64,000 bases of DNA from Arthrobacter sp. OV608 (GTDB lineage Bacteria > Actinomycetota > Actinomycetes > Actinomycetales > Micrococcaceae): contig FOEZ01000005.1 of NCBI GenBank assembly GCA_900110595.1, positions 124,001-188,000 of the forward strand. Direction: 5' to 3'. The translations under genes were made by a program, and so were the position numbers. Below, piece by piece: positions 8,458 to 17,357 of this stretch (positions within the stretch are counted from its first letter, which is position 1; each line of letters begins with the position of its first letter). A model generated the notes under the pieces. That model saw only the letters and a program-made list of their open reading frames with translations. It had not been told where the DNA came from and did not search any database.

Positions 8458-10473
8458 ATGGCCAGCCACAACCACTCCGCCAGGTACGGCCGGTACACGG
8501 GCGGGCCCGATCCGCTCGCGCCGCCGGTTGACCTTGCCGAGGCGCTCGACGCCGTCGCCGAGGACGTGATGGCCGGGTACTCGCCGCGGCATGCGCTGGA
8601 GGAGTTCCTGCGCCGCGGCGGGCGGGACCGGGAAGGCCTGGATGACCTCGCCCGGCGTGTGCAGCAGCGCCGCAGCGAACTGCTGGGCCGGCACCGGCTG
8701 GACGGAACACTCAACGAGGTCCAGAAGCTCCTTGAGACGGCGGTGCTGGAGGAACGCAAGCAGCTCGCCCGCGACGCGATGATGGATGACACCGACCGGG
8801 CCTTCCGTGAGATGCAGTTGCAGAACCTGCCGCAGTCCACGGCGGCGGCGGTGAACGAACTGGCCTCCTATGACTGGCAGTCCGGGACCGCCCGGGAAGC
8901 CTACGAGCGGATCAAGGACCTGCTGGGCCGCGAGGTCCTCGACCAGCGGTTCGCCGGCATGAAGCAGGCACTCGAAAACGCCACGGACGAGGACAAGGCA
9001 GCCGTGGCAGAGATGCTGCGGGACCTCAACGGGCTGCTGGACAAACACCGGCGCGGCGAGGACACGGACCAGGACTTCCAGGACTTTATGGCAAAGCACG
9101 GCGACTTCTTCCCGGAGAACCCGCAATCGGTCGAGGAACTGATCGACGCCCTCGCCAGGCGCGCCGCCGCCGCCCAGCGCCTCCTGCAGTCGATGTCTCC
9201 CGAGCAGCGCGAGGAGCTGATGCGGCTTTCGGCCCAGGCTTTCGGCTCGCCGGAACTGATGGCGCAGCTGGACCAGCTCGATGACAGCCTCCGCGCCCTG
9301 CGGCCGGGTGAGGACTGGAACGGATCCGAGCGGTTCGAGGGCCAGGAGGGCCTGGGACTGGGCGACGGCACAGGAGTACTCCAGGACATCGCCGAACTGG
9401 ACGGACTCGCCGACCAGCTGTCCCAGTCCTACAACGGATCCAACCTGGACGACCTGGACCTCGATGCCCTGGCCCGCCAGCTCGGGCAGAACGCTGCCGT
9501 CACGGCCCGCACCCTGGCCGGGATTGAACGGGCCATGCAGGACGGCGGCTACCTGCGCAAGGGAAGTGACGGCGACCTGCGGCTCTCCCCGCAGGCCATG
9601 CGGCAACTGGGCAGGTCCCTGTTGCGGGACACCGCGAAGCAGCTGTCCGGCCGGCAGGGGCGCCGGGACACGCGCACAGCCGGCGCAGCCGGAGAGCAGA
9701 CCGGTTCCAGCCGGCCCTGGGAGTTCGGGGACGCCGAGCCCTGGGACGTCACCCGCACCATGACCAACGCGATCCACCGCACGGTGGCCGACGGCGGCAC
9801 GCCGGCCCAGGGACTGCGGCTCACCGCCGCCGACATCGAAGTCAGCGAAACCGAGGCACGCACCCAGGCCGCCGTCGTCCTGCTGGTTGACGTCTCCTTC
9901 TCCATGGCTGCCGAGGGGCGCTGGGTGCCGATGAAGCGCACCGCCCTGGCCCTGCACCACCTCATCTCCACGCGCTTCCGCGGCGACCGGCTGGAGCTGA
10001 TCACGTTCGGGCGCTATGCCCGGTCCATGGACATCGCCGAGCTGACGGCACTGCCGTCGCGGCGGGAACAGGGCACCAACCTGCACCACGGCCTGCTGCT
10101 GGCCGGCCGTTTCTTCCGCCGGCACCCGTCAATGCAGCACGTCCTGCTGCTGGTGACCGACGGCGAACCCACCGCCCACCTGCTGCCCGATGGCGAGCCG
10201 TGGTTCTGCTGGCCCTCGGATCCGGAAACCATCCGGGTCACGGTGGCGGAGCTCGACCGGCTGGGCCGCGGCGGCACCCAAACCACGTTCTTCCGGCTCG
10301 GCAATGATCCCAGCCTGGAGCGGTTCGTGCAGCGCATGGCCCGGCGGGTGGGGGCCAGGGTGGTGGCGCCCGACGTCGGCGGGCTGGGGGCTGCGGTGGT
10401 GGGGGAGTACCTGCGGGCGCACTTCCGCGGACAGGCGTTCGACGACGCCGACTGGACGTCCTGGGACCGCTGA
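8458..10473 (+). CDS. von Willebrand factor A domain protein, partner of the AAA+ ATPase
   Basis: A 671-residue protein with a long helical, charged N-terminal part (about 1-400) and a C-terminal vWA domain (about 470-660). The MIDAS metal site is visible as VDVSFSM (D478, S480, S482), with the later VTDGEPTAH loop holding a further Asp. AGAGGAGG precedes the start, and the ATPase gene ends 45 nt upstream, so the two form an operon. ATPase-vWA pairs such as ChlI-ChlD, RavA-ViaA and CbbQ-CbbO assemble or activate other proteins. Here the target is unknown. It converges on the methionine aminopeptidase with 5 nt between. Confidence 0.85.
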   Translation: MASHNHSARYGRYTGGPDPLAPPVDLAEALDAVAEDVMAGYSPRHALEEFLRRGGRDREGLDDLARRVQQRRSELLGRHRLDGTLNEVQKLLETAVLEERKQLARDAMMDDTDRAFREMQLQNLPQSTAAAVNELASYDWQSGTAREAYERIKDLLGREVLDQRFAGMKQALENATDEDKAAVAEMLRDLNGLLDKHRRGEDTDQDFQDFMAKHGDFFPENPQSVEELIDALARRAAAAQRLLQSMSPEQREELMRLSAQAFGSPELMAQLDQLDDSLRALRPGEDWNGSERFEGQEGLGLGDGTGVLQDIAELDGLADQLSQSYNGSNLDDLDLDALARQLGQNAAVTARTLAGIERAMQDGGYLRKGSDGDLRLSPQAMRQLGRSLLRDTAKQLSGRQGRRDTRTAGAAGEQTGSSRPWEFGDAEPWDVTRTMTNAIHRTVADGGTPAQGLRLTAADIEVSETEARTQAAVVLLVDVSFSMAAEGRWVPMKRTALALHHLISTRFRGDRLELITFGRYARSMDIAELTALPSRREQGTNLHHGLLLAGRFFRRHPSMQHVLLLVTDGEPTAHLLPDGEPWFCWPSDPETIRVTVAELDRLGRGGTQTTFFRLGNDPSLERFVQRMARRVGARVVAPDVGGLGAAVVGEYLRAHFRGQAFDDADWTSWDR

Positions 10474-10478
10474 CCGTC

Positions 10479-11261
10479 CTACTGTTGCGCCGGCGTGGGC
10501 AGGGTGAGGATCTCGGCACCGTCCCCGGTGATCGCGATGGTGTGCTCGCTGTGCGCTGTCAGGCAGCCGGTGGCGCTGCGGAGGGTCCACCCGTCAGCGT
10601 CGGTGACGAGTTCGGCGGTGTCCGCCATCACCCAGGGCTCCAGCGCCAGCAGCAGGCCTGGTCGCAGCGTGTACCCGCGGCCCGGCCGCCCGGTGTTGGG
10701 GACGTGGGGGTCCTGGTGCATGGTTGAGCCGATGCCGTGGCCGCCGAACTGCGTGTTGATCGGGTAGCCGGCCTCGCTGAGGACCGAACCGATGGCATGG
10801 GAGATATCGCCGATGCGCGCGCCGGGACCGGCAGCGGCGATGCCGGCATATAAAGCGCGTTCAGTGGCATCGATCATGGCGATGCTTTCCATCGGCTGTG
10901 AGCTGCCGACGATGAAACTGATGGCGGAGTCCGCTGCCACCCCGCCCTTGACGACGGCGAGGTCAAGGGTGAGCAGGTCGCCGTCGGCCAGGGTGTAGTT
11001 GTAGGGCTTTCCGTGCAGCACGGCATCGTTGACCGCTGTGCAGATGTAGTGGCCGAACGGCCCGCGGCCAAAGGACGGCTCGTAGTCGATGTAGCAGGAT
11101 GACGCCCCGGCGCCGATGATCATTTCCCCGGCCCACCGGTTGATGTCCAGGAGGTTGGTACCCACCGTGGCGCGGCTCTTGATGGCCTGCAGGATGTCGG
11201 CGACGAGGGCTCCTGTTTCCCTTGCCCGGATCACTTCGGCGGGGGTCAGGATCTCGATCAT
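10479..11261 (-). CDS. map: Methionine aminopeptidase, type I
   Basis: A 260-residue enzyme that removes the N-terminal methionine from new proteins. All five metal ligands of the family can be seen: Asp in LTLDLAV, Asp in AADSA, His in GGHGIG, Glu in LEPW and Glu in AHSEHTIAI. AGGAAGG lies 7 nt upstream of ATG 11261, and a -10-like TATAGT is at 11292-11297 on the minus strand, so this gene has a short leader. Actinobacteria often carry two map genes; this one lies outside the ribosomal-protein cluster and may be the second copy. Confidence 0.92.
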   Translation of the reverse strand: MIEILTPAEVIRARETGALVADILQAIKSRATVGTNLLDINRWAGEMIIGAGASSCYIDYEPSFGRGPFGHYICTAVNDAVLHGKPYNYTLADGDLLTLDLAVVKGGVAADSAISFIVGSSQPMESIAMIDATERALYAGIAAAGPGARIGDISHAIGSVLSEAGYPINTQFGGHGIGSTMHQDPHVPNTGRPGRGYTLRPGLLLALEPWVMADTAELVTDADGWTLRSATGCLTAHSEHTIAITGDGAEILTLPTPAQQ

Positions 11262-11291
11262 GCGGCGGCCTTCCTCGTCTGGAGACCAACA

Positions 11292-11297
11292 ACTATA
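11292..11297 (-). promoter_or_regulatory. Putative -10 box (TATAGT) of map
   Basis: A TATAGT hexamer on the minus strand lies 30 nt before the start codon and is followed by a leader containing AGGAAGG. No convincing -35 box was identified. Confidence 0.4.
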
Positions 11298-11306
11298 CCC
11301 ACCGGG

Positions 11307-12590
11307 TCAGGCGCGGGAGTCCTGGGCCGGCCCCTGGTCTGAGGGCGCTGCCGGTGCATTGGCCCGGTCCGCCGGAGCACCCTGCCGCCTGCTGGCCACC
11401 AGGAAGGGAACTGCAAGGCTCTGGAAGATTCCGGCCAGGGCCAGTGACGCCGGATAGCCGTAGAGGTCTGCGCTCCGGCCAAGCAGCGGCTGCACCACCA
11501 CGCCGCCGCTGGACCCCATCAGGGAGGCGAAGCTGAGCACCGTGGCCCGCTGCTTCGACGGGATCATGTCGTTCACGTACGCCTGCCGCACGGGCATGGC
11601 GGCCGAGTCGACGACTGCCCAGAGGGTCAGCAGGACCAGGGCCGGCCAGAAGACCCGGGTGAAGCCGAGCACCAGCAGGAGCACCGCACTGATGCTGCCG
11701 CTCAGGATCAGCACCGACGTCCGTTTGTGGAACAGCCTCCTGGCGTAGGGCGCCAGCCAGCCGCCCACCACTTGGGCACCGGCCACGATGGCCGCCGCGA
11801 GGCCAGCCACTGAGTAGGCGCGCGGGTCGCCGTAGAGTTCCAGCAGGAACGGCTGCAGCGCATAGAAGACATAGATCCCGACGCCGGCACTGAACGGGGA
11901 GGCCAGCATTACGTAACGCACGGGCGGGATTTTCAGGCCGTTATCGATGGAGGCCGTCAGGACAGCGCGCGTCGCCTTGAGGGGGTGCGTGGAGCGCTCG
12001 GGTGTGAATCCGACGTCGTGCATCAGGCCGAAGGCCACAGCGAACATGGCCAGCAGCACGCCCACCCGCACCAGGAACGGCACGCCGAGGCTGGTGGCCT
12101 GGGCGATCACGCCGCCGGCTACCGAACCGGCGAGCATCGCCATACCCGAGACCATCTGCCCCCGCCCGAACACCGGCTCCAGGCCGCCCTCGTAACCGGA
12201 GTAGCGCAGCGCGTCGACGAGCCACGCCTCAACGGCGCCCGAGAAGAAGGTGAAGCCCAGCCCCAACAGCACCGACACCACGGCCCACAGCGGAAACGGG
12301 GCGGAAAACTGCCACAGCAGGTAGTAGAGGTAGGTGGAGCCGGCCAGGGTTACGGTGCCCAGCAGGAACGACGCCCGGCGGCCCCAGCCGTCAGCGACAA
12401 CCCCCGTGGGAACCTCGAAAATCACCATCCCTGCGGTGAAGAATGCGTTGGCGGCGAAAGCCTCGAAGTTGCTGAGGCCCGCGTCCAGCAGGAACAGCGT
12501 GTTGACGCCCCAGATGAAGGAGGCGGCAAGGGTATTGCCCAGCGTCAACGTCAGGTAGATGCGCTGGATCTTTCGGGCGGCAGCGTTCAT
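11307..12590 (-). CDS. MFS transporter
   Basis: A 427-residue major facilitator superfamily protein with about 12 hydrophobic segments. The loop after the second segment reads GVVADGWGRRASFLLG, the classic DxxGRR signature of the N-terminal half. The C-terminal half has its own six segments, and the tail after about residue 405 is hydrophilic and Ala/Pro-rich. ATG 12590 is used; an in-frame GTG 12626 with GAGAAT 6 nt upstream would add 12 residues and cannot be excluded. Drug or sugar efflux is possible; the substrate is unknown. Confidence 0.83.
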   Translation of the reverse strand: MNAAARKIQRIYLTLTLGNTLAASFIWGVNTLFLLDAGLSNFEAFAANAFFTAGMVIFEVPTGVVADGWGRRASFLLGTVTLAGSTYLYYLLWQFSAPFPLWAVVSVLLGLGFTFFSGAVEAWLVDALRYSGYEGGLEPVFGRGQMVSGMAMLAGSVAGGVIAQATSLGVPFLVRVGVLLAMFAVAFGLMHDVGFTPERSTHPLKATRAVLTASIDNGLKIPPVRYVMLASPFSAGVGIYVFYALQPFLLELYGDPRAYSVAGLAAAIVAGAQVVGGWLAPYARRLFHKRTSVLILSGSISAVLLLVLGFTRVFWPALVLLTLWAVVDSAAMPVRQAYVNDMIPSKQRATVLSFASLMGSSGGVVVQPLLGRSADLYGYPASLALAGIFQSLAVPFLVASRRQGAPADRANAPAAPSDQGPAQDSRA

Positions 12591-12733
12591 GGGTTCGCTG
12601 TCCCGGCTGCGGATAGCACGGAACACGAGGCCATTCTCGTCCCGATCCGCCCGCTATGCCAGAGCTGGTGCCAGGACCCGGCCCTGGCGGTGCTGTGGTG
12701 CCACAGGCGGTCATCAGGGAGGCTCTCCGAAAG

Positions 12734-13921
12734 TCACGGTTCGTGCGTCGCGGGGATGTCGTGCGATGTAGCCCATTCACCCACATCCCGCCGTTCGATG
12801 GCCGCTGCCATCAGGTCGGGGAACAGGTCGGGGGTGCAGGCGAAGGCCGGGACCCCGATTCCGGCGAGGGCTGCCGCGTGGTTGGCATCGAAGGACGGGT
12901 GGCCGCTGTCACTGAGGGCCAGCAGCGCGATCATGGTGGTGCCGGACCCGACGATGCTGGCGGCCCGGCGCAGCATCTCCTCGGCGATGCCGCCTTCGTA
13001 GAGGTCGCTGATGAGCACCAGGATGGTCTCGGTGGGCTGGGTGATCCGGTCCTGGCAATACGCCAGGGCACGGTTGATGTCCGTACCGCCGCCCAGCTGC
13101 ACCCCGAACAGCACATCCACCGGATCGTCCAGTTCATCGGTCAGGTCCACCACTTCGGTGTCGAAGGCCACCAGCCGGGTGCGCACCGAGCGCAGGGAGC
13201 TGAGCACTGCCCCGAACACACTGGAGTACACCACCGACTCGGCCATGGAGCCGGACTGGTCGATGCACAGGATGATCTCACGCTGGATCTGGGTGCTGCG
13301 CCGGGCATGCCCCACCAGCCGCTCGGGCACGATGGTCCTGTATTCGGGCTGGTAGTGCTTGAGGTTGGCCGCGATGGTCCTGTTCCAGTCGATGTCCTGG
13401 TGCCGCGGCCGCCTGGTCCGTGCGGCCCGGTTCAGCGCACCGGTGACCGCCTGGATGGTCCTGGCACGCAGCCGCTCCTCCAACTCATTGGTCACCTGGC
13501 GGACCACCGCCCTGGCCGTCTCGCGGGAATGCTCGGGAATCACCCGGCCCAGGCTGATCAGCGTACTGACAAGGCCGACGTCGGGCTGTACAGTCCGGAG
13601 CATCTCCGGCTCGAGGAGCAGCTGCCGCAGGCCCAGCCGTTCCATGGCGTCCGCCTGCATCACCTGCACCACGCTGGACGGGAAGTACCCGCGGATGTCG
13701 CCCAGCCAGCGCGACACGCGGGGGCTGGAGGCCCCGAGGCCGCCGCGGCGGCGCTGGTCCTCCCCGTATAACTCCTCCAGGGCGTGGTCGCGCCGGGCAT
13801 CGGCGGCCGAAAGCTCCACCTTGTCGCCTTGGCCGTCCCTGATGCCATCGGCCCCGTGCCCGCCAAGCACCAGCCGCCAGCGGGCCAGGCGTCCGCGGCT
13901 GCTGTCATCGCGCTCCGTCAC
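12734..13921 (-). CDS. vWA domain protein, last gene of the SWIM-DUF5691-MoxR-DUF5682 operon
   Basis: A 395-residue cytoplasmic protein with a helical N-terminal half and a C-terminal vWA domain (about 215-385). The MIDAS motif is CIDQSGSM (D221, S223, S225), followed by LGGGTDINRAL, whose Thr completes the site, and LISDLYEGG. GTG 13921 overlaps the DUF5682 stop as GTGA and is preceded by GGGAGGTGG, which favours it over in-frame ATG 13936. vWA proteins of this type are usual partners of MoxR ATPases, and a MoxR gene lies two genes upstream. The role is probably to bridge the ATPase to a client; this is inference. Confidence 0.87.
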   Translation of the reverse strand: MTERDDSSRGRLARWRLVLGGHGADGIRDGQGDKVELSAADARRDHALEELYGEDQRRRGGLGASSPRVSRWLGDIRGYFPSSVVQVMQADAMERLGLRQLLLEPEMLRTVQPDVGLVSTLISLGRVIPEHSRETARAVVRQVTNELEERLRARTIQAVTGALNRAARTRRPRHQDIDWNRTIAANLKHYQPEYRTIVPERLVGHARRSTQIQREIILCIDQSGSMAESVVYSSVFGAVLSSLRSVRTRLVAFDTEVVDLTDELDDPVDVLFGVQLGGGTDINRALAYCQDRITQPTETILVLISDLYEGGIAEEMLRRAASIVGSGTTMIALLALSDSGHPSFDANHAAALAGIGVPAFACTPDLFPDLMAAAIERRDVGEWATSHDIPATHEP

Positions 13922-16233
13922 GCCACCACCTCCCATCCGAGGTACCGGGCCATTGTCCGGACCGCGGGGCCCGCCGCCGCCAGGTCCGGCAGATCTTCGT
14001 TTCCGGCCTGGACGCTGCCGCCAATCCGTGTCACTTGCTCGCCGATCTCCCGCCGTTCAGGCTCGCTGAACGCCGAAAACGTCCTGCGCAGGAGCGGCAG
14101 GACGTCGTCGAAGGTCTCGTCCTCCACGCCGGCCACCCAGCGGTCCACCAGCTGCAGGAGCCGCGGATCGTAGATCAGCAGCGTTGCGTCGCCGGAGACC
14201 ACGCCATCAAGCCAGGCCGCGGCTTCCCTCGCGGGGGTGGCAACGGAGAGCCGGCGGCTGAGCCGTGCGGCAACCTGGTCCGGTTCAACCAGTCCCGCAT
14301 CCAGCAGCAGCCGGGTGGCCCGTCCCGCCACCGCTCCATGGATCAGGTCCGAGCCCGCGACGGCGGACAGGGCCCTGTGCCAGTCATCCAGGGGAAGGTC
14401 CGGCACCAGGGACAGCCCGTGCTGTGCGGAGTCGATGGCGCGCCGCATCACGTCCGCGGCTTCATCATCCAGGCCGGCGCACGCCGTCGGCAGGCCTACG
14501 CAGGCGCGCACCACTGTAGTGTCCAGGATCTTCCGCACCCCCGTCACGTCCACACCGCGCACATTGCCGTACCGGCAGGTGCGGGCCAGGGGCGCGACTG
14601 TTTCCAGAAGCGGGGCGACGTCCTGCTGCAGGGCAGTCCGCTCGGCGAGGACCGAGACCACGGCACCGATTCCCTCCGGGAGGTCGGCGAGGAGGCAGTT
14701 CGCGAGTAATCCGCTCAGGCTTCCCAAGTTGGCGTCTTCCCGGGCGCGCTCAGCAACATAGGCCGAGGCGGCCGCGGCCACGGTGGTGCCGTACCGGCCG
14801 GCCTCCACCACGGCGATGGCCAGCTCCGGCCTCCACTGCAGGGTCCACGCTTCCTTGAATGTGCCCAGGGTCCGGCCCGTTTCGGCCGGAATTCCCCAGG
14901 CCACCCCGAGCAGCGCCAGCCGGTGCAGCAGCACGGAGCGGGCCAGCTGTGCGGGCTTGCGCAGGTCCAGGGCCAGGACCTCCTCCATGGCGCTTGGCTT
15001 CCACCGCAGCCTGCGCTGGGTGGCGGCAAGATCTGCGGCGAGGGGGACGGTGGGTGCGGAATCAGGCACGGTTCCCAGCTCGAGTCCCACGGTCAGCTCC
15101 CGGTGCACCTGGGCCAGCGGCAGCGGCGATCCGTCGCACAGCACCGCCTGGGCGGCATCGTCAAGTTCTGCCAGTCCCGGACTGGGCCGTCCGCGGACAG
15201 CGGCGAGCGCGTCCGCCATCCTTGTTGCCTCCACCACTGATGCCGTTGACGCGTCCAGGCTCTCGCCGCGCAACGCGCGCGCCACCCGGACCAGCCAGGT
15301 GGTGGAGACGTCCGCGCCCGGGTCTTTCCCCATCGAGTGGGTGAACAGATGCTGGTACCAGCCGGGTGCGGTGACGCCGGCGCCGTACCCGCTGGCCAGG
15401 CTGAGCCGGCCCGAGGTCCAGGGCACCCACGTCACGGCGATCTTCGTTTTGGGCAGGCCGGCCAGGACCTTATGGTCGGCGGCGGCCGGCGGAAAGTGGG
15501 CGGGCACCAGTGCCGGTGCATGGTAGGCGCCGCACACCACGGCAATGCGGGCGTGCCCCTCGCGGAGGGCGGCCCGGAGCAGCCGCCGCATCGACGCTTC
15601 CCGCCTGTTGTTTTCCAGCACATCAGCATGGTGGGCCGGCCTGTCATCGGCAGCCCGGATCTCGGCAATCGCTTCAGTCAGCGCCTCGAACCGCTCCACC
15701 GGGTCGCTGTGGCGGTGCTCCACGGCGTCCTCCCACCAGCGCTCGGCATCGCTGTACCCGGCCGCGCGGGCGAGGATCCCGATGGCGTCCGGCCGGTAGG
15801 GGCGGGAACCCGCGGAGGAGGAGCCGCCGTCGTCCGCCACTAGCGGTTCCGCCTCTGCCGGCGCCTCCTCCGAAGGCGCCTCGTCCGACGGCGGGACGTC
15901 ACCCGCCTCCCGCAGCGCGAACGTATGCGCCGCGGGCAGGTCGATGGCGCGCACCTGCGCGCCCGTGGACAGCGCCCAGCGGATGGCCACCCACTCCGGG
16001 GAAAAGCTGGCCATCGGGTAGAACGAAGCCAGCCGCGGCTCATCCGGAACATAAATCAGTCCGGCTACCGGCGGGACCATCTCCGAGTCGCTGAGAAGGG
16101 GAATCACCTGGTCCAGTTCCGGCGGTCCCTCCACCAGCACAAGGTCCGGCCGGAGGGCGGCGAGCGCCTCGGCAACGGAGTGCGCCGAGCCGGGTCCGTG
16201 GTGCCGGATTCCGAGGACGTGGACTTCTGTCAT
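13918..16233 (-). CDS. DUF5682 family protein, TIKI/TraB-like putative hydrolase
   Basis: A 771-residue protein matching DUF5682. Its N-terminal domain begins with a GxxH motif (GIRH, G8-H11), then RPDLVLVEGPP with Glu35, and a second GxxH (GAYH, G235-H238). Two GxxH motifs plus a glutamate are the hallmark of the TIKI/TraB/PrgY putative metalloprotease superfamily, so I infer a metal-dependent hydrolase domain. An acidic, low-complexity insert lies near residues 110-145. The C-terminal 400 residues are helical and unassigned. ATG 16233 lies 17 nt after the MoxR stop; the frame is open further upstream but only through the MoxR end. Neighbours point to a shared complex with the MoxR ATPase and vWA protein. 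Activity is not demonstrated. Confidence 0.82.
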   Translation of the reverse strand: MTEVHVLGIRHHGPGSAHSVAEALAALRPDLVLVEGPPELDQVIPLLSDSEMVPPVAGLIYVPDEPRLASFYPMASFSPEWVAIRWALSTGAQVRAIDLPAAHTFALREAGDVPPSDEAPSEEAPAEAEPLVADDGGSSSAGSRPYRPDAIGILARAAGYSDAERWWEDAVEHRHSDPVERFEALTEAIAEIRAADDRPAHHADVLENNRREASMRRLLRAALREGHARIAVVCGAYHAPALVPAHFPPAAADHKVLAGLPKTKIAVTWVPWTSGRLSLASGYGAGVTAPGWYQHLFTHSMGKDPGADVSTTWLVRVARALRGESLDASTASVVEATRMADALAAVRGRPSPGLAELDDAAQAVLCDGSPLPLAQVHRELTVGLELGTVPDSAPTVPLAADLAATQRRLRWKPSAMEEVLALDLRKPAQLARSVLLHRLALLGVAWGIPAETGRTLGTFKEAWTLQWRPELAIAVVEAGRYGTTVAAAASAYVAERAREDANLGSLSGLLANCLLADLPEGIGAVVSVLAERTALQQDVAPLLETVAPLARTCRYGNVRGVDVTGVRKILDTTVVRACVGLPTACAGLDDEAADVMRRAIDSAQHGLSLVPDLPLDDWHRALSAVAGSDLIHGAVAGRATRLLLDAGLVEPDQVAARLSRRLSVATPAREAAAWLDGVVSGDATLLIYDPRLLQLVDRWVAGVEDETFDDVLPLLRRTFSAFSEPERREIGEQVTRIGGSVQAGNEDLPDLAAAGPAVRTMARYLGWEVVA

Positions 16234-16250
16234 GGTTGCAGGAGCCGGGT

Positions 16251-17357
16251 TCAGTTGGAGGCTTCGAGGTCGCGGCAGGCCCGGTAAAGGTCCTTCCACT
16301 CCGGCCGGTTCCGGACCACGGTCTCCAGGTATTCCTGCCAGATCACCCGGTCCTGCACGGGGTCCTTGACCACGGCGCCCACCAGGCTGGCGGCCACGTC
16401 CTGCGCCCGGACGGTCCCGTCGCCGAAGTGGGCGGCCAGGGAGAGGCCGTTGGTCATCACCGAGATGGCTTCAGCGGTGGACAGCGTTGCCGAGGGCGAC
16501 TTGATGGTGGTGCGCTGGTCCTGGGTGACGCCGGCCCGGAGCTCGCGCATCACCGTCACCACGCGCCGGACTTCGGAGAGCGCTGCCAGATCGGCCGGCA
16601 GTTCCAAGGACGCCCCCAGGCTGCGGACGCGGGTGGTGACGATCTCCACCTCCTGCTCCATGCTGTCCGGGAGTGGCAGCACCACGGTGTTGAAGCGCCG
16701 CCGCAGCGCGGAGGAGAGGTCGTTGACGCCTTTGTCCCTGTTGTTTGCCGTGGCGATGACGTTGAACCCCTTGCGGGCCTGCACCTCTTCATTGAGTTCC
16801 GGAATGGGCAGGCTCTTTTCGCTGAGGATGGTGATGAGTGAGTCCTGGACGTCGGACGGGATCCTGGTCAGTTCCTCCACCCGGACCAGGCTTCCGGTTT
16901 CCATGGCCCGCATCACCGGCCCCGGGACCAGTGCCGCCCGGGACGGCCCGTCGGCGAGCAGCCGGGCATAGTTCCAGCCATAGCGCAGTGCCTCTTCCGG
17001 CGTGCCCGCCGTCCCCTGCACCACCAGGGTGGAAGTTCCCGAGATGGCCGCCGCCAGATGTTCGCCCAGCCAGGTCTTGGCCGTGCCCGGCACCCCGAGC
17101 AGGAGCAGGGCCCGGTCCGTGGCCAGGGACGCCACTGCGATTTCCACGAGCCGCTCCGACCCCAGGTACTTGGGCGTGACCACCACGCCGTTGGGCAGGG
17201 TTCCACCCAGGATGTAGGTGGTGACGGCCCAGGGGGACAGCCGCCAGCTGGGCGGCCGGGGCCGGTCGTCGGCGGCGGCCAAGGCCGCGAGTTCCTCCGC
17301 GTAGGCGGTTTCGGCGTGGGCGCGGAGAACGTCCTGGGCGGGCTGGGTATCGGTCAT
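16251..17357 (-). CDS. MoxR family AAA+ ATPase
   Basis: A 368-residue AAA+ ATPase. Walker A is GVPGTAKT (G88-T95). The Walker B region reads GSLVRVEELTRIP, with Glu at both acidic positions (E161, E162) instead of Asp-Glu. Sensor 1 is IATANNRD (N205/N206) and the arginine finger lies in SALRRRFN. ATG 17357 overlaps the DUF5691 stop as ATGA, and GGAGG sits 7 nt upstream. MoxR ATPases act as chaperones together with vWA proteins; the vWA gene is two positions downstream. This ATPase is likely the motor of the five-gene system. Confidence 0.9.
   Translation of the reverse strand: MTDTQPAQDVLRAHAETAYAEELAALAAADDRPRPPSWRLSPWAVTTYILGGTLPNGVVVTPKYLGSERLVEIAVASLATDRALLLLGVPGTAKTWLGEHLAAAISGTSTLVVQGTAGTPEEALRYGWNYARLLADGPSRAALVPGPVMRAMETGSLVRVEELTRIPSDVQDSLITILSEKSLPIPELNEEVQARKGFNVIATANNRDKGVNDLSSALRRRFNTVVLPLPDSMEQEVEIVTTRVRSLGASLELPADLAALSEVRRVVTVMRELRAGVTQDQRTTIKSPSATLSTAEAISVMTNGLSLAAHFGDGTVRAQDVAASLVGAVVKDPVQDRVIWQEYLETVVRNRPEWKDLYRACRDLEASN

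Noticed and set aside
8272..10125. 617-residue minus-strand ORF opposite the vWA gene
   Set aside because: Gln/Val/Gly-rich antisense frame typical of high-GC coding DNA; the plus strand has clear motifs and a ribosome site.
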